A stretch of DNA of 64,000 bases from an uncultured Serinicoccus sp. (GCF_947500995.1 NZ_CANMUA010000001.1:496001-560000), one strand, 5' to 3'. Shown: positions 6,542-15,600, numbered from the stretch's first letter. Made by a program: numbers and translations. The notes: generated by a model not told the origin, from the sequence alone.

Positions 6542-9237
6542 TGACCTCCGCACCGCCGCCGCAGCACCCACCCTCGGTGCCGGGCGGTGCGCGGGTGCGG
6601 TCCGCCGTCCGTGACGCCCGCTTCCACCTCGTCCGACAGACACGACGGGTGCTGCGCCGACGGCTCGTGGCCGCGCGCGGCTCCGACAACGCCGTGCTCC
6701 AGCGGGCCTACGTGCTGGGCCGGCAGACCGCCCGCCGCACCCTCAACACGGTCACCGACCGGCAGGTCGGCTGGGTCGCCACCCTCTGGTCCGCGCGCTG
6801 GCTGGACGGCACGACCTACGAGATCACCGGGTGGGCCTACGAGCGCGGGTACGGCCACGAGCAGCCACCACGCATCGAGGTGGAGCTGCGCCGGCGGGGC
6901 TCCTCGACCCCGGTCCGGGCCCAGGTGGAGCCGGTCACCGAGATGGAGATCAACGGCCTGGCCCGGCGCGCCGAGTTCGACTACGCCAACACGGCCTTCG
7001 TCGCCCGGTTCGACCTCGCGCCCCTCCTGGCCGGTACGGACCCACGCCCGTGGCGGGTGCACCTGCGGGTCACGGGAGCGGACGGCAGGTCCTCCTCCGG
7101 CACGCTGAAGACGCGGCACCGCGCGGGGTCGGCCCGGGTCCTGGGGGTGCGCACCTTCTCCGGCGGGGTCCAGCTCGTCCCGCGCTGGGTCCGCCGCCGC
7201 GGGCTGTCGCTCGAGCGCCACCTGCCGGTCGCGACGGCCGGCCAGGTGGAGGTCGTCGGCCGTGAGGTGGCTGCCCGGGTCGAGCTGCGGGGACGCCGCG
7301 CCGCACGGGCGGAGCTGGTGTCGCGTGACGCGCGTCGCGCCATGACGCTCGAGCCGGTGGACGGCGCGCCGGGCGTCGTCCGGGTCCGCGCGCAGGTGCC
7401 CGAGACGTGGACCACGACCTGGCTGGAGAGCGACCTCCTGGGGTCGGACACCGACGAGACCTCGGCGCAGGGCATCCAGGAGGCCGGTGCGGACGAGGGC
7501 CTGGAGGAGGTGTCCGCGGAGCAGTCGGCCCCGACGGCCCCGGCGCCGCAGGGGGACGAGCACGAGGGCCAGCGTCGGGTCGCGCAGACCTACCGCCTGG
7601 TCGTCGTCGACGCACAGGGCGCGGAGCACGTGGCCGCCACGTCGCTGGACCAGTCCGACCCTGTGCAGGACCCCGGTTCCGGGCTGCTGGCCTACTCCGG
7701 CGACGGCGGCAGCCTGCTCGTCGGGGAGACCGGCTCCCAGCTGGTGGTGACCGACGCGACCCTGGAGCCCGGCCCGAGCCCACGGCTGCTCTTCGAGGGG
7801 TCCTGGGGCGGGCCGGGCGACCAGCTGTCGCTCAGCCTGGTCGGTCGGCGGCAGACGCTGGCCGCCCACCTGGACCTCCGGCCGGACGGCACCTGGTCGG
7901 CCCGGGCCGACCTCCGGCAGGGCCAGTGGGGCGGGCCGGCGCAGCTGCCCCGGACGGGCAGCTACGTGCTGCGGGCCCTCGACCCCACCGGGGGGACGGT
8001 ACGGGTCATGGCGGCCCCGTCCCTGGTCGCCCGGACCCCGGAGAAGCTGGACCTCCCCGAGGCACGCCTGCGCTGGGAGACCGGCCGTGGCCGGTCGTTG
8101 CGGCTGCGGGTGGGACTGACCCGCGCTCCCGACGAGCTCGGCTCCTTCCACCAGCGGCGCATGGACGCGGCATACCTGCGTGGTCCCCACGAGCCGCAGC
8201 AGTCGGTCTACCTCGAGTCGTTCTACGGCCGGCTGGCCACCTGCAACCCGTTCGCGATCGACGCGGTGATCGCCCGGGAGCACCCCGACTGGGTGCGCTA
8301 CTGGGGCGTCACCGACCTGTCGGTGCCGGTGCCCGAGGGCGCGGTCGCCGTCGTGGAGGGCACGCAGGCGTGGTTCGACGCGCGGGCGCGGTCGCGCTAC
8401 GTCGTCGCCAACGACTGGCTGCGCAGCCGGTTCGTCCCGCAGCCGTTCCAGACGGTCCTGCAGACCTGGCACGGCTCGATGTTCAAGCGCATCGGCCTCG
8501 ACCGGCCGACGTCGGGCGCCTCCACCCGCGCCGCTCTCCTGGTCGAGCGGGACAAGTGGGACGTCCTGCTGAGCCAGAACCACCACAGCACGCAGATCTT
8601 CCGGAGCGCCTACGCCTGGGAGGGCACGTTCTACGAGGAGGGCTACCCCCGCAACGACGCCCTGGTGGACGGGTCGGGGGAGCACGTCCGCGAGCGGCTC
8701 GGCATCCGCCCGGACCAGAAGGCGGTCCTCTACGCGCCGACCTGGCGGGACAACACGGCCGGGATGGTGCTCTTCCTCGACCTGGAGCGGCTCGCCGCCG
8801 ACCTCGGCGACGACTACGTCGTGCTGCTGCGCGGCCACTCGCGCACCGTCGGGCACGGTCGCAGCGTCGAGCTGCCCGGCGTCATCGACGTCACCACCTA
8901 CCCCAGCATCACCGAGCTCTTCCTGGCCGCCGACGCGATGATCACCGACTACTCCTCGGTGATGTTCGACTTCTCGGTCACCCGCCGACCGATGATCTTC
9001 TACGTCCCCGACCTCGACGAGTACCGCGACGACGTGCGCGGGGTCTACTTCGACCTCGCCGAGCAGGCCCCCGGCCCGGTGGTGAGCACCCAGGAGGCGG
9101 TGGTCGAGGCGATCCGGGCGATGGACGACGGCGACCGGTACGCCCGGCGCTACGACGAGTGGGTCGAGCGCTTCAACCACCTGGACGACGGGCACAGCGC
9201 CGAGCGGGTCGTGCGGCGGCTCTTCGCCGAGGGCTGA
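6541..9237 (+). CDS. CDP-glycerol:glycerophosphotransferase family polymerase (TagF/TagB-like) with long N-terminal extension
   Basis: 898 residues. The C-terminal ~340 residues are the CDP-glycerol glycerophosphotransferase domain: FYGRLATCNP near 561, TWHGSMFKRIG at 641-651 (His of the catalytic pair), APTWRDN near 730, and TDYSSVMFDF near 802-811. The first ~540 residues are beta-rich and partly acidic (Glu/Ala-rich linker near 305-345) with no membrane segment; they may be a polymer-binding or substrate-positioning module. The family transfers polyol-phosphate units from a CDP donor onto a lipid-linked or growing chain at the inner membrane face. TGATG overlap with the fusion gene makes one operon. 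The length is above that of typical TagF. Polymer identity is inferred. Confidence 0.88.
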   Translation: MTSAPPPQHPPSVPGGARVRSAVRDARFHLVRQTRRVLRRRLVAARGSDNAVLQRAYVLGRQTARRTLNTVTDRQVGWVATLWSARWLDGTTYEITGWAYERGYGHEQPPRIEVELRRRGSSTPVRAQVEPVTEMEINGLARRAEFDYANTAFVARFDLAPLLAGTDPRPWRVHLRVTGADGRSSSGTLKTRHRAGSARVLGVRTFSGGVQLVPRWVRRRGLSLERHLPVATAGQVEVVGREVAARVELRGRRAARAELVSRDARRAMTLEPVDGAPGVVRVRAQVPETWTTTWLESDLLGSDTDETSAQGIQEAGADEGLEEVSAEQSAPTAPAPQGDEHEGQRRVAQTYRLVVVDAQGAEHVAATSLDQSDPVQDPGSGLLAYSGDGGSLLVGETGSQLVVTDATLEPGPSPRLLFEGSWGGPGDQLSLSLVGRRQTLAAHLDLRPDGTWSARADLRQGQWGGPAQLPRTGSYVLRALDPTGGTVRVMAAPSLVARTPEKLDLPEARLRWETGRGRSLRLRVGLTRAPDELGSFHQRRMDAAYLRGPHEPQQSVYLESFYGRLATCNPFAIDAVIAREHPDWVRYWGVTDLSVPVPEGAVAVVEGTQAWFDARARSRYVVANDWLRSRFVPQPFQTVLQTWHGSMFKRIGLDRPTSGASTRAALLVERDKWDVLLSQNHHSTQIFRSAYAWEGTFYEEGYPRNDALVDGSGEHVRERLGIRPDQKAVLYAPTWRDNTAGMVLFLDLERLAADLGDDYVVLLRGHSRTVGHGRSVELPGVIDVTTYPSITELFLAADAMITDYSSVMFDFSVTRRPMIFYVPDLDEYRDDVRGVYFDLAEQAPGPVVSTQEAVVEAIRAMDDGDRYARRYDEWVERFNHLDDGHSAERVVRRLFAEG

Positions 9238-9240
9238 GGC

Positions 9241-9260
9241 CCGCCCTCAGAGCAGGGCGG
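9241..9260. terminator. Hairpin after the TagF-like gene
   Basis: CCGCCCT (9241-9247) and AGGGCGG (9254-9260) form a 7-bp stem with a 6-nt loop, 3 nt after the TagF-like stop and over the stop of the small convergent gene. Likely bidirectional terminator; no T-tract. Confidence 0.5.
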
Positions 9261-9573
9261 CGACCGTGCCCACGAGCGAGCGGTGGCGGCGCAGGGGCCG
9301 AGCACCCCGGCCAGCGGCCGGGACCCAGGCGGGTCGTGGCTGGTCGGCGCGCGGGCGCCGCGTCGGTCGCCAGGCCAGCTCGTCCACCGCCGCGGCGACC
9401 GCCTCCTCGCCCGCCGTGGCGGGCAGGACCGCTTCCGCGGGGCCCGGTGGCGGCAGCGGCGCTCCCCCGGCGACCAGCAGGAGGCAGGGCAGGGACCGCT
9501 CGGCGCACCACGCACGGTCCTCCTGCTGCGCGGGCCAGCGGACCACCCGCACAGGAACCCACCCAGTGGTCAT
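9247..9573 (-). CDS. Small protein, possible truncated winged-helix regulator N-domain
   Basis: 108 residues from an ATG at 9573 preceded by GGAAGGAAC, a good ribosome site. The N-terminal pattern VRVVRWPAQQEDRAWCAERSL followed by LLLVAGGAPLP and a Glu/Ala-rich segment resembles the N-terminal region of actinobacterial winged-helix 'response-regulator-like' proteins, whose DNA-binding domain would follow. Here the frame stops at the point where that domain would begin. I read it as a truncated or decayed regulator, or a free-standing N-domain. The resemblance is from memory of composition and strand order, not a search. It converges on the TagF-like gene. Confidence 0.45.
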   Translation of the reverse strand: MTTGWVPVRVVRWPAQQEDRAWCAERSLPCLLLVAGGAPLPPPGPAEAVLPATAGEEAVAAAVDELAWRPTRRPRADQPRPAWVPAAGRGARPLRRHRSLVGTVAALL

Positions 9574-9720
9574 GACCGTTCCTTCCGTCTCGACGTGCCG
9601 ACACGGTCAGTCTGCCCGGGTCGACGGGGCCCCGAGCGCCAGATCGGCCCGGATCGGCAAGGGTTCACGGCACGTTCACGCGCCCGTCCCCGGCCCGTCG
9701 CGCGGACGCCCCGCACACGC

Positions 9721-9754
9721 CGACGGGCCGCCCCCCGGGAGGAGCGGCCCGTCG
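9721..9754 (-). terminator. Hairpin downstream of the lipoprotein gene
   Basis: Perfect 11-bp arms CGACGGGCCGC (9721-9731) and GCGGCCCGTCG (9744-9754) with a 12-nt loop, 17 nt past the lipoprotein stop. Probable intrinsic terminator without a T-run. The rest of 9574-9771 shows no gene. Confidence 0.6.
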
Positions 9755-9771
9755 GGCGGTGCGGTGCGAGG

Positions 9772-10662
9772 TCAGCCGTCGCTGCCCGGCGTGGTGCCGA
9801 GGTCCTCCATGTCCATCACCTGGTCGGACGCGGGGGCCTCGATCTCCTGCGGCTCGCCCCAGTTGTCCATCATCATCTCCGCGGTCATGCCCTCCAGCTC
9901 GAAGCTCAGCTGGCGCATGAGGTTGTCGTCGTCCAGCCACACGTCGTAGGTGACCATCTCGTCGCCCACCGCCTCGGTCATCGCCGCCGCGTCCTCGCCG
10001 CCGGCCTCCGCGATCGCCTGCGGGTCGACCGTGACCTGGTAGTGACCCATCTCGGTGCCGTCGACGTCCTCGTCGCCGAGAAAGACGACCTGCTGGGCGC
10101 CCTCCTCCCACGCCTCCCACTGCGTGGAGACGTCGATGTCCTCCATCGCCGCGGCCTGGCCGAGGACGTCCTCGCCGGCCTGCATGTACATCCCCTCCGG
10201 GGTGACGCCGGGCATGGCGAGGTAGAGCTGGCCGTCGGTGGTGATCATCTCCAGCTCACCCATCTCCGGCATCGTCATCATCATCTGCATGGCGGCCTCG
10301 TCCCCGCTGAGGTCCACCGCGCCCTCCGCCTGGATGCTCTGCCCGTCGGCCTGCATGTCCATGGTGAGCGTGTAGCTCGACAGCGTCTCCTCACCGGGCT
10401 CCTGCAGCATCGCCAGGAACTCCTCGACCGGGATCTCCTCCCCCTCGGCGGCCTCGCCACCGGAGTCCTCCTCCTCGGACGCCTCCGTGGTGTCCTCGGC
10501 GGTGGTCTGCTCCTCGTCGGCCTGCGTGCTCTCGCTCTCCTGGGTCGCGGCCTCGGTCGGGTCCGCGCCACCCCCGTCGGAGTCCCCGCCGCACCCGGTG
10601 AGCCCGAGGCCCAGGATCCCTGCGCTGACGACCGCGCCGAGGCGCATCCTCGTGGTGCTCAT
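9772..10662 (-). CDS. Secreted lipoprotein, LppX/LprG-like fold likely
   Basis: 296 residues with a lipoprotein signal: MSTTRMRLG, a hydrophobic stretch, then the lipobox LTGC (Cys at about residue 24). A long Asp/Glu/Thr linker (25-~75) precedes a domain with repeated amphipathic strands such as SYTLTMDMQADGQ and EGAVDLSGDEAAMQM, typical of LppX/LprAFG-like or DUF6612-type lipid-carrier lipoproteins. The mature protein is strikingly acidic and Met-rich (MQMMMTMPEMGELEM). It would be anchored outside the membrane and may shuttle lipids (family-level inference). The ATG at 10662 was chosen because it gives a clean signal peptide and follows GGAAGGG. It is divergent from oleA, with about 150 bp between. 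Confidence 0.75.
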   Translation of the reverse strand: MSTTRMRLGAVVSAGILGLGLTGCGGDSDGGGADPTEAATQESESTQADEEQTTAEDTTEASEEEDSGGEAAEGEEIPVEEFLAMLQEPGEETLSSYTLTMDMQADGQSIQAEGAVDLSGDEAAMQMMMTMPEMGELEMITTDGQLYLAMPGVTPEGMYMQAGEDVLGQAAAMEDIDVSTQWEAWEEGAQQVVFLGDEDVDGTEMGHYQVTVDPQAIAEAGGEDAAAMTEAVGDEMVTYDVWLDDDNLMRQLSFELEGMTAEMMMDNWGEPQEIEAPASDQVMDMEDLGTTPGSDG

Positions 10663-10814
10663 GTCTGTGTGCCCTTCCCTGCGGTGCCGGCCCGACGGCC
10701 GTCGTGGTGGAACCATCGTGGCACAACGCACCTGTCGGTTCTGCCCAGCCTGCGGTGCTGTGGTCGAATGGGTCGTCTGAAACCATCCCTCCAGCAGAAC
10801 GCAGGAACCACCAC

Positions 10815-11837
10815 GTGACCGGCAACGCCACCTTCCGGCACCGCGACACCGCCGTGCTGTCCGTCACCGCTGTCGACGCCCCGGTCGTCAAGACCTCGGC
10901 CGAGTTCGACGAGGTGATCGGTGACTCCTACATCCGCAACGGGCTGCGCCCGGGCATGCTGGCCAAGCTCGCCGGCATCTCGGAGCGACGGTGGTGGCGC
11001 GAGGACCAGACCTTCGTCGACGGGGCCGTCCAGGCGGCGCAGGAGGCGCTCGCCGAGGCGGGGGTCGACGCCGGCCGGGTCGGTCTGCTCATCAACACCT
11101 CGGTCAGCCGCGAGCACCTCGAGCCCTCGATCGCGGTGTCGATCCACCAGGCGCTCGGGCTCCCGACGGCCTGCCTGAACTTCGACCTCACCAACGCCTG
11201 CCTCGGGTTCGTCAACGGTATGCAGCTCGCTGCCACGATGATCGACGCCGGCCAGATCGACTACGCCCTCGTCGTGTGCGGCGAGGGGTCGCGCACCCCG
11301 CAGGAGCGGACCCTGGAGCGGCTCTCCGGGGAGGACGCCACGGCGCAGGACATCGTCAGCCAGTTCGCCACCCTCACGCTGGGCTCGGGCGCTGCCGCGA
11401 TGCTGCTCGGACGGGCCAGCGAGCACCCCGAGGGCCACCGCGTCGTCGGCGGCGTGACCAGGGCGGCCACCGAGCACCACGAGCTGTGCATCGGGGACTT
11501 CACCGAGATGCGGACCGACGCCCAGGGGCTGCTCGTCGCCGGCATGGGGCTGGCCAAGGAGCTGTGGGCGGACGCGGCGCAGGAGTTCGACTGGAGCGAC
11601 ATGGACCGTTACATCGTCCACCAGGTCTCCCAGGTGCACACGAGCAAGACGGCGGAGTCGCTGGGGCTGGACCAGTCGCGCATCCCGCTGACCTTCCCGA
11701 CCTACGGCAACGTCGGCCCGGCCGCGGTGGCCATCACCCTCGCCAAGGAGACCGGCTCGCTGGAGCGTGGTGACCGCGTCCTCATGATGGGCATCGGCTC
11801 GGGGCTCAACATGACCTGTCTCGAGCTCGACTGGTGA
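10815..11837 (+). CDS. oleA: OleA, acyl-CoA condensing thiolase for olefin biosynthesis
   Basis: 340 residues of the thiolase superfamily. OleA condenses two fatty acyl-CoAs head to head to a beta-keto acid, the first step to long-chain internal olefins. A catalytic Cys129 (NACLGF), His269 (YIVHQV) and Asn299 (YGNVGP) have nearly the spacing of the C-H-N triad in characterised OleA. The segment SVSREHLEPS and the two following genes (fused OleB-OleC, then OleD) separate it from FabH, which it resembles. A GTG start is supported by AGGAA 7 nt upstream. The OleBC gene begins 16 nt after the stop. Confidence 0.9.
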   Translation: MTGNATFRHRDTAVLSVTAVDAPVVKTSAEFDEVIGDSYIRNGLRPGMLAKLAGISERRWWREDQTFVDGAVQAAQEALAEAGVDAGRVGLLINTSVSREHLEPSIAVSIHQALGLPTACLNFDLTNACLGFVNGMQLAATMIDAGQIDYALVVCGEGSRTPQERTLERLSGEDATAQDIVSQFATLTLGSGAAAMLLGRASEHPEGHRVVGGVTRAATEHHELCIGDFTEMRTDAQGLLVAGMGLAKELWADAAQEFDWSDMDRYIVHQVSQVHTSKTAESLGLDQSRIPLTFPTYGNVGPAAVAITLAKETGSLERGDRVLMMGIGSGLNMTCLELDW

Positions 11838-11853
11838 GCTGAGCGACACCGTC

Positions 11854-14559
11854 GTGCCCACCCCTCCCCTCACCCCCCGCCAGTCCGTCCACGACCCCGC
11901 CCGCCGGTCGGCGCACGAGGAGGTCGGACTGCCGCCGAGCAGCTTCCCCGGCCTGGACCGCGGATGGTCCCGGGTGGTCCTCGCGGCCGACGCCGACGGG
12001 CTGACCCGTCGCTGGCACCTGCTCGACAACGGACCTCAGCTGGAGGCGGCCGGTGTCCCCGTGCGCGGCACCGTGCTCGCGGTGCACGGCAACCCCACCT
12101 GGTCCTACCTCTGGCGGCGGGTGCTGGAGCAGGCGCCACCCGGGTGGCGGGTGGTGGCGGTCGACCAGCTCGGGATGGGCTGGTCCGAGCGCCCGGGACG
12201 GCCGCGGACGCTGGCCCAGCGGGTGGACGACCTCGCCGGCCTCACCGACGCCCTCGGCCTCCGGGGGCCCGTCGTCGCCCTGGCGCACGACTGGGGCGGC
12301 CCGGTCGCCCTGGGCTGGGCGCTGGCGCACCCCGACCTGGTGGCAGGAGTGGTCCTCACCAACACCGCCGTCCACCAGCCGGTCGAGCACGCCGCGCCGT
12401 CGGTCATCCGGCTCGCCCGCGCCCCCGTGCTGCTCGCGCAGGTGTGCCGGACCACACCGGCCTTCGTGCGGGCGACCACCGCCCTCTCCCGGCCCTCGCT
12501 GCCCCGCGGGGTCCGCGACGCCTTCGCCGCGCCCTACGCGGGCGCGCACCGCCGGGACGCCGTCGCGGACTTCGTGCGCGACATCCCCTTCGAGGACGAC
12601 CACCCGAGCCGGGCCGCCCTCGACCGGATCGCCGACGGCGTCCGCCGGCTCGACGTGCCCGCCCTGCTCGTCTGGGGTCCCCGGGACCCGGTGTTCTCCC
12701 AGCGCTACCTGGAGGACCTGCTGGGCCGCCTCCCGCACGCCGACGTCCACCTCTGTCCCAGCGCCTCCCACCTCGTGCTCGAGGACAGCCCCGAGGCGGT
12801 CGGCGTCGTCTGGGACTGGGTGCAGCAGCACGCCCCGGGTGGGTCGACCGCGCCGGAGGGCCAGGACGACCCCGCACCGGCGGTGGGGTCCCCTCCCCGG
12901 GTGGCGACCGTCCCGGTGGCCGTGGACGTCAGCCGCCCGGAGGAGACGGCGGTGGTGGAGCTCGGGGGCGCGCAGCCGCGGCGGGTGAGCTTCGCCGAGC
13001 TGGACGGCCGGGTGGAGGCTCTCGCGCGGGGTCTCGCCGCCCGCGGCGTGCGGCCGGGCGACCGGGTGGCCGTGCTCGTCCCGCCCGGCATCGACCTGAC
13101 CACGGTCGTGTATGCCGTGTGGCGCCTCGGCGCGGTCGTCGTCATCGCCGACGCGGGTCTCGGGCTCGGCCGGCTGGGTGCGGCCCTGCGGGGAGCCGGT
13201 CCCCGGCACGTCATCGGGATCACCCCGGCCCTGGCGCTCGCCGCGACGACCCGGGTGCCGGGCCGGCGGATCCGCGTGGACCGCTCCGGGTCCACGCTGG
13301 CCGACCTGGCCGCCGAGGGGCTCCGGCACGACGCCCCGCTGCCGGAGGGCCTGGACGAGGACGCCGACGGCGCGGTCCTGTTCACCTCCGGCGCCACCGG
13401 ACCGCCCAAGGGCGTGGTCTACACCCGGCGCGGCCTCGGGGCCCAGGTGGCGCTGCTGCGCGACACCTTCGGCTTCGGGCCCGGCGAGCGCTTCGTGGCG
13501 GCCTTCGCCCCCTTCGCGCTCTACGGCCCGGCGCTGGGCCTGACCAGCGCCGTGCCGGACATGGACGTGACGGCCCCGCACACCCTCACCGCCGACGCGC
13601 TGGCGCAGGCGGTCGAGGCGGTCGAGGCGACCATGGTCTTCGCCGCCCCCGCGGCGCTGCGCAACGTCGTCGCGACCGCCGGCTCGCTCACCGCTCACCA
13701 GCGCGAGGTGCTCGCCGGACCGCGGCTGGTGCTCTCCGCGGGTGCCCCGGTGCCGACCTCCCTGCTGCACGAGGTGCGCGCCGTCCTCCCCGGGGCGCAG
13801 ACGCAGACGCCCTACGGCATGACCGAGGCGCTGCCGGTGGCGACCCACGACCCGACCGCGTCGGGCGAGGGCCCGGGCGCCGAGCAGCCCGGTGCAGGGG
13901 TCTGCGTCGGCCACCCGGTGCCGGGCGTGGAGGTCGGCATCGCGGCCCTGGACCCGCTGGGGGTGCCGGCCGACGACCTGCAGGCCGGGCCGGGGGTGGT
14001 CGGAGAGATCGTGGTGCGGGGGCCGCACGTGAAGGACCGCTACGACCGACGCTGGGGCGCGCAGCGGCGCAGCGCCCGCCCCGTGGGCTGGCACCGGACC
14101 GGCGACGTCGGACGGCTGGACGACCAGGGTCGGCTCTGGGTGGAGGGGCGGCTGGCGCACGTCGTCCCGACCGCTGACGGGCCGGTGACGCCCTACCCCG
14201 TCGAGGACCGGGTCAGAGGGCTGGACGGGATCGCCGACGTGGCGGTCGTGGGCGTGGGCCCCGTCGGGACCCAGCTGGTGGTCCTCGTGCTCGTGCCCAC
14301 CCGGAGGGCCGGTGCGCTGGCTCGCGCCACCGGTGCGCCCCGGGGCGCGCGCGCCCTGGCGGGACCGGAGCTGGCTGCCCGGGCGCGCGCCGCGGCCGCG
14401 GTGCCCGTGGCGGCCGTGCTCGTCCGGGACTGGCTGCCGGTCGACGTCCGGCACGCGAGCAAGGTGGACCGCACCGCGCTGGCGCACTGGGCCGAGGCCG
14501 TCCTGCACGGCGCCCGGCCTCGGCGCCGCGGCGGGGCGCCCCGCACGAGGAGCCGCTGA
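11854..14559 (+). CDS. oleBC: OleBC fusion: beta-lactone decarboxylase + beta-lactone synthetase
   Basis: 901 residues with two enzymes. Residues ~1-320 are an alpha/beta hydrolase of the haloalkane-dehalogenase type: HGNPTWSYLW, nucleophile Asp146 in AHDWGG, and a C-terminal SASHL His. This is OleB, which decarboxylates the beta-lactone to a cis-olefin. After a Pro/Ala linker, residues ~350-901 are an AMP-ligase-fold OleC that forms the beta-lactone from the beta-hydroxy acid and ATP: TSGATGPPKG at 511-520, YGMTEALPV, and WHRTGDVGRLDD. The fusion is known in Micrococcus-type actinobacteria. The GTG start at 11854 has only a weak ribosome site. TGATG overlap with oleD. Standard length for this fusion. 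Confidence 0.9.
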   Translation: MPTPPLTPRQSVHDPARRSAHEEVGLPPSSFPGLDRGWSRVVLAADADGLTRRWHLLDNGPQLEAAGVPVRGTVLAVHGNPTWSYLWRRVLEQAPPGWRVVAVDQLGMGWSERPGRPRTLAQRVDDLAGLTDALGLRGPVVALAHDWGGPVALGWALAHPDLVAGVVLTNTAVHQPVEHAAPSVIRLARAPVLLAQVCRTTPAFVRATTALSRPSLPRGVRDAFAAPYAGAHRRDAVADFVRDIPFEDDHPSRAALDRIADGVRRLDVPALLVWGPRDPVFSQRYLEDLLGRLPHADVHLCPSASHLVLEDSPEAVGVVWDWVQQHAPGGSTAPEGQDDPAPAVGSPPRVATVPVAVDVSRPEETAVVELGGAQPRRVSFAELDGRVEALARGLAARGVRPGDRVAVLVPPGIDLTTVVYAVWRLGAVVVIADAGLGLGRLGAALRGAGPRHVIGITPALALAATTRVPGRRIRVDRSGSTLADLAAEGLRHDAPLPEGLDEDADGAVLFTSGATGPPKGVVYTRRGLGAQVALLRDTFGFGPGERFVAAFAPFALYGPALGLTSAVPDMDVTAPHTLTADALAQAVEAVEATMVFAAPAALRNVVATAGSLTAHQREVLAGPRLVLSAGAPVPTSLLHEVRAVLPGAQTQTPYGMTEALPVATHDPTASGEGPGAEQPGAGVCVGHPVPGVEVGIAALDPLGVPADDLQAGPGVVGEIVVRGPHVKDRYDRRWGAQRRSARPVGWHRTGDVGRLDDQGRLWVEGRLAHVVPTADGPVTPYPVEDRVRGLDGIADVAVVGVGPVGTQLVVLVLVPTRRAGALARATGAPRGARALAGPELAARARAAAAVPVAAVLVRDWLPVDVRHASKVDRTALAHWAEAVLHGARPRRRGGAPRTRSR

Positions 14560-15530
14560 TGGCGGGGCGGGTGCTGGTCACCGGGGCGAGCGGCATGCTG
14601 GGCGGTGCCGTGGCCGACCTGCTCGCCGACCGCGGCTGGGACGTGACCGTCATGCAGCGGCGACCGGCGGGGGGACGGCACCGTGAGCTGCTCGGCGACA
14701 TCCGCGACCCCGACGCCGTCCACCGGGCGGTGACCGGTCAGGACGCCGTGGTGCACCTGGCCGCCAAGGTCGACGTCGTCGGCCCGTGGCGCGACTTCGT
14801 GGACATCAACGTGCGCGGCACCCGCCGCGTGATCGAGGCCCTGCGCGCCCAGGGCGGCGGCCGGCTGGTGCAGGTCAGCTCGCCCTCGGTGGCCCACACC
14901 GGCCGGTCCCTCGCCGGGGCCGGGGCCGGGCCGGCCACGCCGATGCGGGCGCGGGGCCACTACGCGCGCACCAAGGCGGCGGCCGAGCTGTTCGCGCTGG
15001 AGGCCGACTCCGCGGACCTCCTGACCACGGCGGTCCGCCCCCACCTCGTGTGGGGGCCGGGCGACACCCAGCTCGTGGGCCGGATCGCCGAGCGCGCCCG
15101 GCAGGGTCGGCTCGCGCTGGTCGGCGCGGGCACGGTCCTGGTGGACACGACCTACGTCGACAACGCGGCCTCCGCCCTGGTCGCCGCGCTGGACCGGATC
15201 GAGGTCGCCCACGGCCAGGCCTACGTGGTCACCAACGGCGAGCCGCGGCCGATCGGTGAGCTCATCGGCGACATCTGCCGGGCGGTGGGCGCCCCCGCCC
15301 CACGCCTGCACCTGCCCACACCCCTCGCGTGGGGGCTGGGGGCCGCCGTGGAGGGGGCGACGGCGCTGTCCGAGCGGGTCCCCGGCCTGCCCACCATCAC
15401 CCAGCCGCCGATGACCCGCTTCCTCGCCGAGCAGCTCTCGACCGCGCACTGGTTCGACCAGCGCCGCACCCGCGAGGCCCTGGGCTGGCAGCCGACGGTG
15501 ACCGTCGACGAGGGCCTCACCCGCCTCTGA
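14559..15530 (+). CDS. oleD: OleD, NAD(P)H-dependent 2-alkyl-3-ketoacid reductase
   Basis: 323 residues, short-chain dehydrogenase/epimerase fold. The dinucleotide loop TGASGMLGG is at 8-16 and the catalytic YxxxK is Tyr135-Lys139 (HYARTKAAAE). OleD reduces the OleA product to the beta-hydroxy acid that OleC cyclises. The ATG overlaps the oleBC stop by one base, so oleA-oleBC-oleD form one transcription unit. A 66-bp palindromic repeat begins 3 nt after the stop. By sequence alone a 3-beta-hydroxysteroid dehydrogenase/isomerase would also fit; the operon decides. Confidence 0.88.
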   Translation: MAGRVLVTGASGMLGGAVADLLADRGWDVTVMQRRPAGGRHRELLGDIRDPDAVHRAVTGQDAVVHLAAKVDVVGPWRDFVDINVRGTRRVIEALRAQGGGRLVQVSSPSVAHTGRSLAGAGAGPATPMRARGHYARTKAAAELFALEADSADLLTTAVRPHLVWGPGDTQLVGRIAERARQGRLALVGAGTVLVDTTYVDNAASALVAALDRIEVAHGQAYVVTNGEPRPIGELIGDICRAVGAPAPRLHLPTPLAWGLGAAVEGATALSERVPGLPTITQPPMTRFLAEQLSTAHWFDQRRTREALGWQPTVTVDEGLTRL

Positions 15531-15533
15531 CCG

Positions 15534-15599
15534 GCGCGCGACTGCAGCGGTCCTGTCGCCTCCGCGGCCGTTATCGGGGCACGACCGGTGCACTCGACG
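15534..15599. repeat. 66-bp palindromic intergenic element, copy A
   Basis: Begins GCGCGCGACTGCA and ends with GGCACGACCGGTGCACTCG plus three bases; the ends are imperfect inverted repeats. The same outer sequences at the same spacing and the same 66-bp length recur at 28760-28825, with a diverged middle. It follows the oleD stop by 3 nt. REP-like or terminator-like. Confidence 0.7.
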
Positions 15600-15600
15600 G

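Noticed and set aside
10815-11837. OleA as FabH (ketoacyl-ACP synthase III)
   Set aside because: The folds are alike, but the downstream OleBC fusion and OleD and the absence of other fab genes favour OleA.
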